DNA of 64,000 nt from Pseudonocardia sp. MH-G8 (GTDB taxonomy: Bacteria > Actinomycetota > Actinomycetes > Mycobacteriales > Pseudonocardiaceae), in the NCBI RefSeq assembly GCF_002262885.1, contig NZ_NKYF01000002.1, positions 62,001 through 126,000 of the forward strand, read 5' to 3'. Both the position numbers and the translations under genes were made by a program. Below are positions 51,748 through 59,171 of the stretch, in pieces. Below the pieces are notes generated by a model. It saw only the letters and a program-made list of their open reading frames with translations, ran no database searches and was not told the origin of the DNA. Numbering within the stretch: position 1 is the stretch's first letter; each line of letters begins with the position of its first letter.

Positions 51748-52248
51748 GACGAACGACTCCCGTGGATCGAAGCGGTCAGGAACGAGTGTGCAGAACCCCG
51801 GCGGACGCCGTGGGCGCACAGAACAATCGGAGACGTACAGAACTAAGGGGCACCACACGTCGCGCCTGAGGCAGCGACCCGCTACCGGACGGATGACGTC
51901 ACGCCCGGCAACCCCGCGGTTCCCCGGCCACCATCCCGTTGCGCAACGTCAGCAACCGGTGTGAACCGGAACCGCAACCTCCCCCACAGGGCGAGGCAAC
52001 GTGGAAGTTACCAGACGTCCATGTCGTCCGCGACCCCTGCGACGCGGATTCGCCCGCCCACGCCGTGGCGCCGGCCGCGGCCACGGCCACCACCTGCGCC
52101 GACGTCGCGCACGCTGACCGGCATCGCGGCGCGACACCTTGCCCCGAACTCCGGTCGCCGACCGATCACGATTCGGATCGGCCCCGGGGGAGTTCGTCCC
52201 CGGCTCAGTCACCCGTTCCTCGCGGTCGGTCAGGAGATCCTCCGGCCC
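51748..52248. other. Intergenic region upstream of the giant gene
   Basis: About 500 bases with no supported gene. It must hold the giant gene promoter (minus strand) and any terminator of the ABC permease gene. Visible: the 7-mer GTTCTGT twice on the minus strand, 19 bases apart (51818-51843), the palindrome TGACGTCA near 51894, and CGTTGCGCAACG near 51938. I cannot assign a promoter with confidence. Confidence 0.5.
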
Positions 52249-54183
52249 TCAATCGTCGCGAACGGGAGTGCCGGTGACGGCGCGCAGCAGGGGCCGCGAC
52301 GCGGCGGAAGCGGCCGCCACCACTGCAACTCCGGCGACCAACGATGCACCCAGGAGGACGATTCCGGCCGGTTCGAGGGCACTCGTCGCCGCCGCGAACG
52401 GAAATGCGCACAGGAGGCCGAGAGCGAGTGCGATCGCGGCGAGGACCAGCAACGGCCGGACGGTCTCCGCCCGTCGAGCGGAATCGAGCACCGAGATCGG
52501 GGTCCCCGCCAGCCGCAGCGATCGCAGCGTGCGCCGGTGGTCGAGCACGCGGCCCGCCGCCGCGGTGCCGGTCGCCGTGGCCGCGATGAGGAAAGTTCCG
52601 GCCAGCACGACGAATGCGCCGCGCTGTAGGTCCGCGACGAACACCGCGTCCTCCGATTGCGCCTCGCGCTCGGTGAGAACGGGACCGGCCGCGACGGGTT
52701 CGAGCGCGGTGCGGACGCGATCGCGGTCGGCCGGAAGTGTCGGTGTCACCGCGATCCCCACCTCTGCGTCGATCCCTGCTATCACGACCTCGGCCGCAAT
52801 TCCCCGGGCCGCGAGGCGATCGCGGACCTCGGCCTGGAGTTCGCCCACCGCGCCGGCCGGCGCCACGATCCGCAGGGCGGTGTCGTCGCCGAACGTCGAG
52901 GCCGACAGCGTCGCCGTCAGCGGGGAGAGGAAGCCGGCGACGAAGACCGCGAGGGTGACCCCGGAGAGCGGACGGAACGCGCCGCGCGGGTCGTCGAGGA
53001 GCCGGCGCCCGGCGATCAGGGCGGCCGGGGACCGGGCCGCGCGGGTCATCCGGTTCCCGAGCAACCGGACCACGAGCGGGCCGATCAGCGACACGGTGCC
53101 GAAGAGGGCGAGCACCCCGACCCCGAACACCAGACCGGCGACGTCGGCGGGTCCCACCTGCCGGGCCCCGTTCGCGACCGCGAAGACCCCGATCCCGCCG
53201 GCCACCCCGAGCAGGCGCAACAGCCGGGCCGTGCCGGGACGCTGCCGTCGCACGACACCCAGGGGCTCGACCACCACCTCGCGCATGCCACCGAGCGCGG
53301 CCAGCAGGGCCAGCACGACGACCCCGGCGACGAGGCCCGTGGCCGTCGCGGGTCCGGGTCGCAGGTCACCGGCGAACCAGCCGGCGCCTCCGAGTTCGAT
53401 GGCCGCCAGCGCGGGCGCCGCGACCCACTGCACCCCGATCCCGAGCACGGCAGCCGCCGCGGCGACCGCCGCCACCTCGGTGACCGCCGCGACGGTGACC
53501 TGCCCCGTCGACGCGCCGAGCAGGCGCAGCACGGCCAGCCGCTCCGCGCGCCGCGCGGCGGTGAGGCGGGCCGAGGCGCCCAGCAGGCTCGCGACCGGGA
53601 ACACCAGCAGCACCGCGGCCACGTAGGTGAGCTGGCGGTAGAGCTCCAGGAGCCCGGTCGTGCCCGCGGCGAAGGAACCGACCGGCACCGCGTCCGGCAC
53701 CTGCGACGGCGTGCGGCCGATGACGGCCACCAGTTCGTCCGGCGCCACCAGACCCGCCTCCGTGATCTCGCCGGTCGGAGCGGGGAACCGGTCGGCGAGC
53801 GCGTCCGGCGGGAGCTCTCGCAGGAGCGCGGCGAGCGCGGGCGACACCCACACCTCCCCGGGCCCGGGCACCCGGGGCAGCCCCGGCGGGGGTGGCGTGG
53901 GCGCCAGCCCTGCGATGTCGACCCGCTGGAGGGGCCGACCCGCCGCGGCGTCCGTGCTCGTCCCGACCATCGCCACCGGTGCACCGCTCGCCCGGACGGG
54001 CTGTTCAGTGCGCCAGCCCGCACGCGCCTCGCGCGCGTCCCAGCCGTGCACCGCACCGAGGGCCACGGCGAGCAGCGCCGTGCCGACCGTGATCCCGATC
54101 CCGATCAGGGCCGCCGAGGCGGCCGCCCGCCGCCCACCGAGCCGCAGCAACCGCAGGCTCAGCGCCGCCGTCGCAACGTTCAC
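52249..54183 (-). CDS. ABC transporter permease, FtsX/MacB-like
   Basis: A 644-residue membrane protein with an N-terminal helix 'AASAALIGIGITVGTALLAV', a long extracytoplasmic loop, a central cluster of helices, a second extracytoplasmic region and a C-terminal helix cluster. The segment 'ARRAERLAVLRLLGAS' after a helix is the FtsX-type coupling region that contacts the ATPase, and 'HRRTLRSLRLAGTP' repeats it in the second half, so the protein is an internal duplication of the FtsX unit. GTG 54183 overlaps the ATPase stop (GTGA). These transporters usually extrude or pull lipophilic or peptide molecules. The divergent two-component system suggests antibiotic- or envelope-stress sensing. Confidence 0.88.
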   Translation of the reverse strand: MNVATAALSLRLLRLGGRRAAASAALIGIGITVGTALLAVALGAVHGWDAREARAGWRTEQPVRASGAPVAMVGTSTDAAAGRPLQRVDIAGLAPTPPPPGLPRVPGPGEVWVSPALAALLRELPPDALADRFPAPTGEITEAGLVAPDELVAVIGRTPSQVPDAVPVGSFAAGTTGLLELYRQLTYVAAVLLVFPVASLLGASARLTAARRAERLAVLRLLGASTGQVTVAAVTEVAAVAAAAAVLGIGVQWVAAPALAAIELGGAGWFAGDLRPGPATATGLVAGVVVLALLAALGGMREVVVEPLGVVRRQRPGTARLLRLLGVAGGIGVFAVANGARQVGPADVAGLVFGVGVLALFGTVSLIGPLVVRLLGNRMTRAARSPAALIAGRRLLDDPRGAFRPLSGVTLAVFVAGFLSPLTATLSASTFGDDTALRIVAPAGAVGELQAEVRDRLAARGIAAEVVIAGIDAEVGIAVTPTLPADRDRVRTALEPVAAGPVLTEREAQSEDAVFVADLQRGAFVVLAGTFLIAATATGTAAAGRVLDHRRTLRSLRLAGTPISVLDSARRAETVRPLLVLAAIALALGLLCAFPFAAATSALEPAGIVLLGASLVAGVAVVAAASAASRPLLRAVTGTPVRDD

Positions 54184-54887
54184 CTGCTTCCCGCAGCGGT
54201 CGGGACGCGGGCCGTGTCCGTGTGGCCGTCGCGCAGGACGACCCTGCGGTGGCAGCGGCTCGCGACGTCGGCGTCGTGCGTGACCACGACCAGCCCGGCG
54301 CCGGTGCGCGCGGCCAGCGCCACGAGCAGTTCCATCAACCGGCAGCCGGTCTCGCTGTCGAGCGCGCCGGTCGGCTCGTCGGCGAAGACCACCTCGGGCT
54401 CGGTCACCAGTGCCCGGGCGATCGCCACCCGCTGCTCCTGTCCACCGGAGAGCTGCCCGGGCCTGCGCTGCTCGAGCCCCGCGAGACCGAGCGCGGGGAA
54501 CCACGCCGCCGCCTGCACCACCGCCGCGGACCGCCGCATGCCGCCGAGCATCAACGGCAGCGCCACGTTCTCGACTGCCGGGAGCTCGGGCAGCAACTGG
54601 CCGAACTGGAACACGAACCCGAGCCGCGAACCCCGCAGCGCGGTGCGCCGGGCGTCCGGCCACCCGTCGATCCGGTCGCCGCCCAGCCACACCTCGCCCT
54701 CGTCGGGCGCCAGGATGCCGGCGAGGCAGTGCAGCAGCGTCGACTTCCCCGAACCCGACGGCCCGGTCACCGCCACGACCTCGCCGCGGTGCACGGCGAG
54801 GTCGGCGCCGCGCAGCACGGTGGTCGCCCCGAACCGGTGGGTGAGGCCGACGCCGCGCAACACCGGCTGCGCGACCGGCGCGGTCAT
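54180..54887 (-). CDS. ABC transporter ATP-binding protein, MacB/LolD type
   Basis: A 235-residue ATPase with Walker A 'GPSGSGKSTLLH', Q-loop 'FVFQFGQLLPELPAVENV', signature 'LSGGQEQRVAIARAL', Walker B 'VVFADEPTGALDSE' and the H-loop 'VVVTHD'. The 'DEPTGALDS' form is typical of the MacB/LolD/FtsE group, in keeping with the FtsX-type permease. ATG 54887 overlaps the stop of a 40-residue membrane peptide gene, and its own stop overlaps the permease start, so all three are translationally coupled. Confidence 0.95.
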   Translation of the reverse strand: MTAPVAQPVLRGVGLTHRFGATTVLRGADLAVHRGEVVAVTGPSGSGKSTLLHCLAGILAPDEGEVWLGGDRIDGWPDARRTALRGSRLGFVFQFGQLLPELPAVENVALPLMLGGMRRSAAVVQAAAWFPALGLAGLEQRRPGQLSGGQEQRVAIARALVTEPEVVFADEPTGALDSETGCRLMELLVALAARTGAGLVVVTHDADVASRCHRRVVLRDGHTDTARVPTAAGSR

Positions 54888-55006
54888 CGGCCGTGCCCCG
54901 CGTCGGCCATCGACTCGAGCAGCGGCAGCGCCGCCATCAGCACGAGCACGAGCACTCCCGAGAACCAGGCTGCGGTCCCCAGCACCGAGGCGATCATCTC
55001 CGTCAT
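54884..55006 (-). CDS. 40-residue single-pass membrane peptide leading the ABC operon
   Basis: ATG 55006, preceded by GAGAGGG, opens a 40-codon frame whose stop overlaps the ATPase start by four bases (ATGA). The peptide has one hydrophobic helix (about residues 12-30, 'AAWFSGVLVLVLMAALPLL') and a short polar tail ending in 'DAGHGR'. The coupling and ribosome binding site argue that it is made. It could be a small transporter subunit, a regulator of the permease or the divergent kinase, or simply a coupling leader. I do not recognise the family. Confidence 0.7.
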   Translation of the reverse strand: MTEMIASVLGTAAWFSGVLVLVLMAALPLLESMADAGHGR

Positions 55007-55089
55007 GCCACGACCCTCTCCCCGGACGGGCGGCGGTCGCTTCGGCCGGAGGATCGAACCCGATCGCCGCGGGTCGTACTTCCGGCCGA

Positions 55090-55117
55090 GGGACAACGGC
55101 CCCGTCCTGCTTAGGCT
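55090..55117 (+). promoter_or_regulatory. Candidate promoter of the second histidine kinase gene
   Basis: GGGACA at 55090-55095 and TAGGCT at 55112-55117 are separated by 16 bases. The -10 hexamer ends six bases before the GTG at 55124, so transcription would begin at or next to the start codon (leaderless mRNA), which is frequent in actinobacteria. Confidence 0.45.
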
Positions 55118-55123
55118 CGTGGC

Positions 55124-56299
55124 GTGATCCGCCTGTTCCGCTGGGTCCGGCGGCACCTCGGGCTGGTCGTCGAGCTGGCCGCCTACGGCTTCTGGCTGCT
55201 CGCCGACCTCGTCCTCACCGCCACCGGCTCCACGCCCCTCGCCCTCGTCCCGGCCGTCGTCGTCCCGGCGATCGTGCTGCTGCGCCGCAGGCCGCAGGCG
55301 CGGCTGGTCCCGACCGCGACCGCTGCCGTCTCCGTGTCGGTCCTGGCCTCGGTGCTCGCGCGGACTCCCCTCGCGCTGCTCGCGCCGGTGGGCAGCACGG
55401 TCCTCACGATCTCCCTCGCCGAGCAGTTGGCGCTCGCCGTCGTCGTCGTGCTGGTGCTGCACCGCTGCGAGCTGCGCGCGGCGCTGGTGCTCACCGCGGT
55501 CGCGGCGGTGGCGATCGTCGGCTCGCCGATCCTGCGGATGACCGACACGGACGCGGACAACTTCAGCGTGCTGTCCGCGCTCGGCTGGGGCGGCGCGGTC
55601 GCGATCGGGCTCGTCCTGCGCGAGGTCGACACCCGCCGCCGGGCCGCCCTCGACGACGTCCGCTCCGCCGAGCGCATGGAGCTGGCCCGCGAGCTGCACG
55701 ACGTCGTGGCGCACCACGTCACGGGCATCGTCGTGGCCGCGCAGGCCGCTGCCGTGGTGGCCCGCACCTCGCCCGACGACGTCGACCGGGCGCTGAGCGC
55801 GATCGAGAGCGCAGGCACCGACGCGCTGACGGCGATGCGGCGCATGGTCGGTGTCCTGCGCGGGCAGGACGCCGAGGGTGCCCGCACGCCGGGGGCCGAG
55901 CTGCGCGAGGTGCCGGCGCTCGTCGCCCGGTTCGACCCCGACGGGAGGCTCGTCCGCCTCGCGACCGACGCCGGGCTGGAGCACGCGGTGCTGCCGCCCG
56001 GGGTCGCCGCGACCGGCTACCGGGTGGTGCAGGAAGCTCTCACCAACGTCCGCCGGCACGCACCCGAGGCCGCGACCGTCGAGGTGGACGTCCGGATCCG
56101 CGAGGAGGCCCTGCTGGTGTCGGTGCGCAACGACGGTGTCCCGTCCGGTCCCGTGGGACCGCGGACGGGCAGCAGCGGCTTCGGGCTGGCCGGCATGGGC
56201 GAACGCGTCGCGGCCCTGGACGGCGCGCTCGCCGCGGGGCCGACCGCGCCGGGTGTGTGGACGGTCTCCGCCCGGCTCCCGCTGCGAGGTGCGCGGTGA
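55124..56299 (+). CDS. NarL-type sensor histidine kinase
   Basis: A 391-residue membrane kinase. About six hydrophobic helices occupy residues 13-165, with no sizeable extracellular domain. The HisKA_3 motif 'ERMELARELHDVVAHHVTG' has the phospho-accepting His192; the HATPase domain has 'QEALTNVRRHAPEA' (N box) and 'GFGLAGMGERVAALDG' (G box). GTG 55124 probably begins a leaderless transcript. The gene diverges from the small-peptide/ABC operon, and its stop overlaps the response regulator start. A kinase without a sensor domain beside an FtsX-type exporter often relies on the transporter for signal detection; that link is inferred here. Confidence 0.93.
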   Translation: MIRLFRWVRRHLGLVVELAAYGFWLLADLVLTATGSTPLALVPAVVVPAIVLLRRRPQARLVPTATAAVSVSVLASVLARTPLALLAPVGSTVLTISLAEQLALAVVVVLVLHRCELRAALVLTAVAAVAIVGSPILRMTDTDADNFSVLSALGWGGAVAIGLVLREVDTRRRAALDDVRSAERMELARELHDVVAHHVTGIVVAAQAAAVVARTSPDDVDRALSAIESAGTDALTAMRRMVGVLRGQDAEGARTPGAELREVPALVARFDPDGRLVRLATDAGLEHAVLPPGVAATGYRVVQEALTNVRRHAPEAATVEVDVRIREEALLVSVRNDGVPSGPVGPRTGSSGFGLAGMGERVAALDGALAAGPTAPGVWTVSARLPLRGAR

Positions 56300-56967
56300 C
56301 GGCACCGAGGGTCGCCCCGCAAGCACCGCTGCGGGTCCTGCTCGCCGACGACCAGGAGATGGTCCGCACCGGTTTCCGGCTGATCCTCTCGGCCGAGGAC
56401 GGCGTCGAGGTGGTCGGCGAGGCCGGCACCGGCGTCGACGCGGTCACGCTCGCGCGCGAGCTGCGTCCGGACGTCGTGCTGATGGACATCCGGATGCCGC
56501 TGCTGGACGGGCTGGAGGCCACCCGCGCCCTCACCGCGGACCCGGAGCCGCCGCGCATCGTCGTCGTCACGACGTTCGACCTCGACGAGTACGTCTACGG
56601 GGCCCTGCGTGCGGGCGCGTGCGGCTTCCTGCTCAAGGACGCCGGCCCCCGGCTGCTGGTCGAAGCGGTCCGGGCCGCCGCGGCGGGCGACGCCCTGGTC
56701 TCCCCGTCGGTCACGGTACGGCTGCTCGAGCACCTGGCGGCCCGCCCGGCCGTCGCCACTCCCGCCCTGCCCGACCCGCTCTCACCCCGCGAGCTGGAGG
56801 TCGTCCGCGCCGTCGCCCGCGGCCGCACCAACGCCGAGATCGCGGCCGAGCTGTTCGTCTCGCTCTCCACGGTCAAGACGCACCTCACGAACGTGCAGGC
56901 CAAGCTGTCGGCCCGCAACCGCGTGGAGATCGCCGCCTGGGCGTGGGAGCACGGCCACGTGCGCTGA
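56296..56967 (+). CDS. NarL/LuxR-type response regulator
   Basis: A 223-residue regulator: receiver domain with 'LLADDQEMVRTGF', Asp64 in 'PDVVLMDIRMPLLDG', conserved Thr in 'VTTFD' and Lys in 'FLLKDAG', and a LuxR DNA-binding domain 'LSPRELEVVRAVARGRTNAE' to 'STVKTHLTNVQAKL'. GTG 56296 overlaps the kinase stop. The divergent ABC operon is the likeliest target. A 15-bp perfect hairpin of the CGACTCGCG family begins 20 bases after the stop. Confidence 0.93.
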   Translation: MTAPRVAPQAPLRVLLADDQEMVRTGFRLILSAEDGVEVVGEAGTGVDAVTLARELRPDVVLMDIRMPLLDGLEATRALTADPEPPRIVVVTTFDLDEYVYGALRAGACGFLLKDAGPRLLVEAVRAAAAGDALVSPSVTVRLLEHLAARPAVATPALPDPLSPRELEVVRAVARGRTNAEIAAELFVSLSTVKTHLTNVQAKLSARNRVEIAAWAWEHGHVR

Positions 56968-56986
56968 CGCGACTCACGCACACCCA

Positions 56987-57039
56987 GACCCCGACTCGCG
57001 GAGGTGTGGCGTCGCGCCCCCCACCCGCGAGTCGGGGTC
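56987..57039. terminator. 15-bp perfect hairpin with the CGACTCGCG repeat core
   Basis: GACCCCGACTCGCGG at 56987-57001 pairs exactly with 57025-57039; the loop itself can pair partly. It separates the convergent response regulator and def genes. After the right arm, CGTGTCGCGCT occurs at the same distance as in the element at 7713-7750, so the two are copies of one element. Confidence 0.75.
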
Positions 57040-57059
57040 CGACGGCGTGCGTGTCGCGC

Positions 57060-57632
57060 TCAGGCGTCCTCGGCCTCCTGCGTCGCCGGATCCCAGGAGA
57101 GGCCGGGGACGCCCCAGCCGTTGCGCTTGAGCATCTTCTTCGCGGCGCGCTGGTTGCGGCCGACCAGCCGGTCCACGTAGAGGAGGCCGTCGAGGTGGTC
57201 GGTCTCGTGCTGGAGGCAGCGGGCCAGGAACCCGCGGCCCTGCACCTCCACGGGGGCACCGTCGGCGTCGACCCCGGTGACCCGCGCCCACCCGGCCCGG
57301 CCGGTGGGGAAGCTCTCGGCGGGGACGGAGAGGCAGCCCTCCTCGTCGTCCTCGGGGTCGGGCATCGTCTCGGGCCGCACCGAGATCTCCAGCACCGGGT
57401 TGACGACCACGCCACGCACCCGGGCACGGGTTTCCTCGTCGGGGCAGTCGTAGACGAACAAGCGCCGGTCCACGCCGATCTGGTTGGCCGCCAGCCCGAC
57501 ACCGTCGGCGGCGGCCATCGTCTCGAACATGTCCTCGACCAGCGCCTTCAACCCGTCGTCGAACGCCTCGACGGGCCGGGTGGGGCGGTGCAGGACGGGA
57601 TCGCCGATGATGCGGATGGGTCGGACGGGCAC
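57060..57632 (-). CDS. def: Peptide deformylase
   Basis: A 190-residue metalloenzyme that removes the formyl group from nascent proteins. The three family motifs are intact: 'GVGLAANQ' (motif 1), 'EEGCLSVP' (motif 2, metal-binding Cys) and 'QHETDHLDG' (motif 3, two metal-binding His and the catalytic Glu). A C-terminal extension of about 30 residues, '[18 protein letters not shown]', is typical of actinobacterial forms. GTG 57632 gives the normal start '[14 protein letters not shown]'. The next gene diverges and encodes a DUF3263 protein, the arrangement found in mycobacteria. Confidence 0.96.
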   Translation of the reverse strand: MPVRPIRIIGDPVLHRPTRPVEAFDDGLKALVEDMFETMAAADGVGLAANQIGVDRRLFVYDCPDEETRARVRGVVVNPVLEISVRPETMPDPEDDEEGCLSVPAESFPTGRAGWARVTGVDADGAPVEVQGRGFLARCLQHETDHLDGLLYVDRLVGRNQRAAKKMLKRNGWGVPGLSWDPATQEAEDA

Positions 57633-57724
57633 GGTGACCGACCCTACTGCGCGCCGATCCACCCCATCGGGGCAGCGCGTCCCTGCACGGTTCGTGTCGG
57701 CCGCGCGTGGTTGAATGGTCGACG

Positions 57725-57746
57725 CGAATCACAGGCGTGTGATTCG
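57725..57746. promoter_or_regulatory. Perfect inverted repeat upstream of the DUF3263 gene
   Basis: CGAATCACA at 57725-57733 pairs exactly with TGTGATTCG at 57738-57746 across a 4-base spacer. It lies 27 bases before the DUF3263 start and about 90 bases before the divergent def start. It looks like a dimeric regulator site; the regulator is unknown to me. Confidence 0.55.
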
Positions 57747-57773
57747 TCGTGAGCGAGGCCATCGAGGAGCGTG

Positions 57774-58079
57774 ATGGAGTCGGCCACCGAACCCATCGAG
57801 AGCCTTCCCGCAGCAGGGGCGGCCGGTGCCCTGGAGCGCCGGGAGCGCGAGATCCTCGCCTTCGAGGCCCAGTGGTGGAAGTACGCGGGCGCCAAGGAAC
57901 AGGCGATCCGCGAGCTCTTCGACATGTCCGCCACGCGGTACTACCAGATCCTCAACGCCCTCGTCGACAAGCCGGTTGCCCTCGCGGCCGACCCGCTGCT
58001 CGTCAAGCGGCTGCGCCGGTTGCGTGCCAGCAGGCAACGCACGCGCGCGGCGCGTCGCCTGGGAATCGAGCCCTGGTGA
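57774..58079 (+). CDS. DUF3263 domain protein
   Basis: A 101-residue protein. 'REREILAFEAQWWKYAGAKEQAIRELFDMSATRYYQILNALVD' spans the DUF3263 domain, a sigma-r4-like helical fold conserved in actinobacteria (Rv0430 in M. tuberculosis). A basic tail rich in Arg follows, consistent with nucleic-acid binding. ATG 57774 is favoured over GTG 57771 because GAGGAG at 57764-57769 is then better spaced. The def and LytR_C neighbours are the conserved context. Confidence 0.9.
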   Translation: MESATEPIESLPAAGAAGALERREREILAFEAQWWKYAGAKEQAIRELFDMSATRYYQILNALVDKPVALAADPLLVKRLRRLRASRQRTRAARRLGIEPW

Positions 58080-58155
58080 CGGCAGCATGATCGGAAACCG
58101 GGTCGCTCCGGCACCCGGCCACTGATCGAACCACCCACCGCATTCGGAGGCCAGC

Positions 58156-58194
58156 GTGACCGAGCTCGCGACCGTCGATCGGTTCCGGCCGTGA
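58156..58194 (+). CDS. Possible 12-residue leader peptide coupled to the LytR_C gene
   Basis: GTG 58156, five bases after GGAGG (58146-58150), opens a 12-codon frame (VTELATVDRFRP) whose TGA at 58192-58194 overlaps the GTG start of the LytR_C gene at 58191. That gene has no ribosome binding site of its own, so ribosomes probably arrive by termination-reinitiation. Too short to verify by composition. Confidence 0.5.
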   Translation: MTELATVDRFRP

Positions 58195-59162
58195 CCACGC
58201 CCTCTTCCGGTGGCGGCCCCACCCCTCTACGCGTCGGTGGCCTGGCCCTGATCGGGGTCGCGGTCGTCGCCGCGATCATCGGTCTCGCCGGCCTCGCCGC
58301 GACCGGCGATCCCACGCCCACGGCCGCGCCGCAGCCCGAGACCACGACCACCGCACCGGCCCCCGAGGCCGCGCCGCCACCGGTCCTCCCGCCGCCGCCC
58401 GTTCCCACGGACGAGAACGGCGTCCCCATCCCGTCGTTCGGTGAGCCGGCGCCGGGTGAGCCCGCACCCGGTCAGCCCGCGCCCGGCGAGCCGGCACCCG
58501 GTCAGCCCGCACCCGGCGAACCCGCACCCGGTCAGCCCGCACCGGGAGCACCCGCGCCCGGTCAGCCCGCGCCCGGTCAGCCCGCCCCCGGTCAGCCCGC
58601 CCCCGGCGAGCAGGCCCCTGGCGGCCCCGGCCCGGAGGCACCGGCACCGGCACCGGCACCGGGCGAGCAGGCTCCGCCGGAGCCCGCTCCCGCACCCGCG
58701 CCCGCTCCCGCACCCGGGGGCGGACCCGAGGCCCCGGGCGCGCCGGGTGATCCCGGCGCCCCCGGGCCGCCCGCACCCGGCCCTGCCGAGCGCGGCAGTG
58801 GCAGCGGCAGCGGTCCCGCGGTACAGGGCCGCGTCGGTGGCGGCGGTGGCGGTGCGGGCAGCGCGAACGACGGCGTCGCGCGCATGCCGCTGCGCGTCTA
58901 CAACAACAGCACCGTCTCGGGTCTCGCCGCGCGCGCCGCGGAGGACTTCCGCAATGCGGGCTGGCCGATCGACGTGGTCGCGAACTACCCGCAGGGCGTC
59001 ATCCCCACCACCACGGTCTACTTCCGGCCGGGCACGGACGAGGAGGCGGCGGCCAAGGCGCTGGGCGAGCGGTTCGGGATGCGCGTCAACCCGCGCTTCC
59101 CGGGGCTCGAGGACGCCAGCCCGGGCGTCATAGTGATCGTCACGAACGACTACGGCCGCTGA
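58191..59162 (+). CDS. LytR_C domain membrane protein with Pro-rich linker
   Basis: A 323-residue envelope protein. A cytoplasmic tip is followed by one helix (about residues 16-38, 'GGLALIGVAVVAAIIGLAGL'), a Pro/Ala/Gly linker of about 140 residues and a C-terminal LytR_C domain (about 226-318, from 'PLRVYNNSTVSGLAARAAEDFR' style start to 'VIVIVTNDYG'). LytR_C domains accompany cell-wall ligases and may bind wall polymers. Rv0431 is the positional counterpart. The GTG start has no ribosome binding site; a 12-codon frame before it may provide coupling. Confidence 0.88.
   Translation: MTTPSSGGGPTPLRVGGLALIGVAVVAAIIGLAGLAATGDPTPTAAPQPETTTTAPAPEAAPPPVLPPPPVPTDENGVPIPSFGEPAPGEPAPGQPAPGEPAPGQPAPGEPAPGQPAPGAPAPGQPAPGQPAPGQPAPGEQAPGGPGPEAPAPAPAPGEQAPPEPAPAPAPAPAPGGGPEAPGAPGDPGAPGPPAPGPAERGSGSGSGPAVQGRVGGGGGGAGSANDGVARMPLRVYNNSTVSGLAARAAEDFRNAGWPIDVVANYPQGVIPTTTVYFRPGTDEEAAAKALGERFGMRVNPRFPGLEDASPGVIVIVTNDYGR
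58443..58622 (+). repeat. Twelve pentapeptide repeats (EPAPG/QPAPG)
   Basis: Residues 85-144 of the LytR_C protein are twelve 15-bp units encoding E/Q/A-P-A-P-G, with the last unit EQAPG. Near-identical neighbouring units indicate slippage-prone DNA. The linker probably spans the peptidoglycan. Confidence 0.85.
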
Positions 59163-59171
59163 CGGCCCGCG

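Noticed and set aside
57725..57746. LexA or CRP operator
   Set aside because: The half-sites (GAATCACA/TGTGATTC) fit neither the actinobacterial LexA box (GAAC-N4-GTTC) nor the orientation of a CRP site (TGTGA-N6-TCACA).
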